64,000 nt of DNA, from NCBI GenBank assembly GCA_023395555.1, contig JAEWYQ010000084.1, positions 1-64,000 on the forward strand. Reading direction: 5' to 3'. Position numbers and translations under genes: made by a program. Numbering within the stretch: the stretch's first letter is position 1; each line of letters opens with the position of its first letter. Below the pieces are notes generated by a model. That model was not told where the DNA came from. It did not search any database and saw nothing but the letters and a program-made list of their open reading frames with translations. The DNA comes from Bacillota bacterium. Lineage in GTDB: Bacteria; Bacillota; Clostridia; Lachnospirales; Lachnospiraceae. Shown here one piece after another: positions 63,567-64,000 of this stretch.

Positions 63567-64000
63567 CTATACCGTTTTCTGAAATTCAAATACCGGCATT
63601 CCGTCCTTCCACTGTACCTCCAGAAACATGGCATGGCGGTTGGGATCGTACAGGGGATCTCCTGTAATTTCATCATACTGCCGGGCATGAAAAACCATAA
63701 TATCCTTTGTGCCGTCCTCGCTTTTTGTAAAGCTGTTATGCCCCGGCCCATAAATCCCTTTTTCCTTGTCCGTTTTCAGTACCGGATATCCCAATTTCGT
63801 CCATGATCCGGGATCCAGCAGATCGTCGGCTTCATCGGCATACAGCAGTCCCGTACAATAACAGGCCCCTGTGGCGCTGGCAGAAAAGGTGAGGAATATC
63901 CTGCCGTCATGCTTCAGGACGGCGGGGCCTTCATTCACCCAATATTCCTTCCTCTCCCAGTCATAATCCGGAGTGGTAAGAAGCACCTGAACCGTCTCCA
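63567..64000 (-). CDS. GH43 enzyme, C-terminal part (5' end outside window)
   Basis: The frame is open to the window edge, so the ATG at 63986 is internal. The part seen (about 144 residues) includes WVNEGPAVLKHDGRIFLTFS with a likely catalytic Glu, GPGHNSFTKSEDGTKDIMVFHARQYDE and RHAMFLEVQWKDGMPVF. These fit the C-terminal blades of intracellular or secreted GH43 alpha-L-arabinofuranosidases. It is 55 bases upstream of the lipoprotein GH43 gene on the same strand. Confidence 0.85.
   Translation of the reverse strand, partial: ETVQVLLTTPDYDWERKEYWVNEGPAVLKHDGRIFLTFSASATGACYCTGLLYADEADDLLDPGSWTKLGYPVLKTDKEKGIYGPGHNSFTKSEDGTKDIMVFHARQYDEITGDPLYDPNRHAMFLEVQWKDGMPVFEFQKTV

Noticed and set aside
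63509..63751. 80-residue frame next to the GH43 genes
   Set aside because: It lies inside the GH43 coding sequence in another frame, with no site or homology.

Overview
The window looks like chromosomal DNA of a Gram-positive anaerobe of the class Clostridia, most likely Lachnospiraceae. The reasons are moderate G+C, strong AGGAGG-type ribosome sites, an mcsA-mcsB-clpC stress operon, the uvrC-hprK-glcK-murB-rapZ-whiA-crh-dnaE-pfkA block, a ferredoxin-domain [FeFe]-hydrogenase homologue and large sugar ABC operons without their own ATPase. Genus and species cannot be fixed from the sequence alone. Almost all genes lie on the minus strand, so the window reads right to left. I saw no rRNA, tRNA or CRISPR array.

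Left to right. 1-713 is the 3' part of a large serine recombinase, probably one end of an integrated element. 0.9-5.4 kb has an endonuclease/exonuclease/phosphatase-fold protein, a TIM-barrel sugar isomerase, a YjbR-like protein, a coiled-coil protein, radA and a small beta-rich protein. 5.5-10.1 kb is the protein-quality operon: a YtrA-type GntR regulator, mcsA, mcsB and clpC. The GntR gene sits where ctsR is usual, and its promoter carries a perfect palindrome over the -10 box. 10.2-14.3 kb holds two secreted cell-surface proteins: a cohesin-like/cadherin-like membrane protein and an SH3-glucosaminidase. 14.4-17.5 kb is purM-purN-purD. 17.6-23.0 kb has an ABC exporter, an M29-type aminopeptidase with a long N-terminal extension, and a VanZ/small membrane protein pair bracketed by palindromic repeats. 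23.4-24.7 kb is a [FeFe]-hydrogenase-like gene on the plus strand. 24.7-27.9 kb is an Ig-like surface protein behind a 0.55-kb leader region packed with repeated palindromes and a three-way-junction fold.

27.9-33.9 kb holds a C_GCAxxG_C_C-GNAT fusion, a small acidic membrane protein, a chain of hairpins, an ECF sigma/anti-sigma pair, an ABC exporter and a DUF523 protein. 33.9-47.6 kb is the conserved core block: pfkA, dnaE, a polysaccharide deacetylase, an HPr-like Crh with Glu at position 15, whiA, rapZ, murB, a ROK glucokinase, hprK and uvrC. HprK and Crh together point to CcpA-type carbon control.

47.8-64.0 kb is a carbohydrate-use locus. One minus-strand run codes for a very large solute-binding protein, two permeases, an NHL/TPR/Yip1-like membrane protein, a DUF5696-like protein, two more permeases and a second solute-binding lipoprotein. 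A divergent winged-helix regulator with a large unfamiliar C-terminal domain reads away from it, and the shared intergenic region carries three related AT-rich palindromes. Behind the regulator lie two GH43 enzymes, one cut by the window edge. The GH43 family suggests an arabinose- or xylose-containing plant glycan as substrate. No transporter ATPase is present, so a shared MsmX-type ATPase elsewhere is expected.
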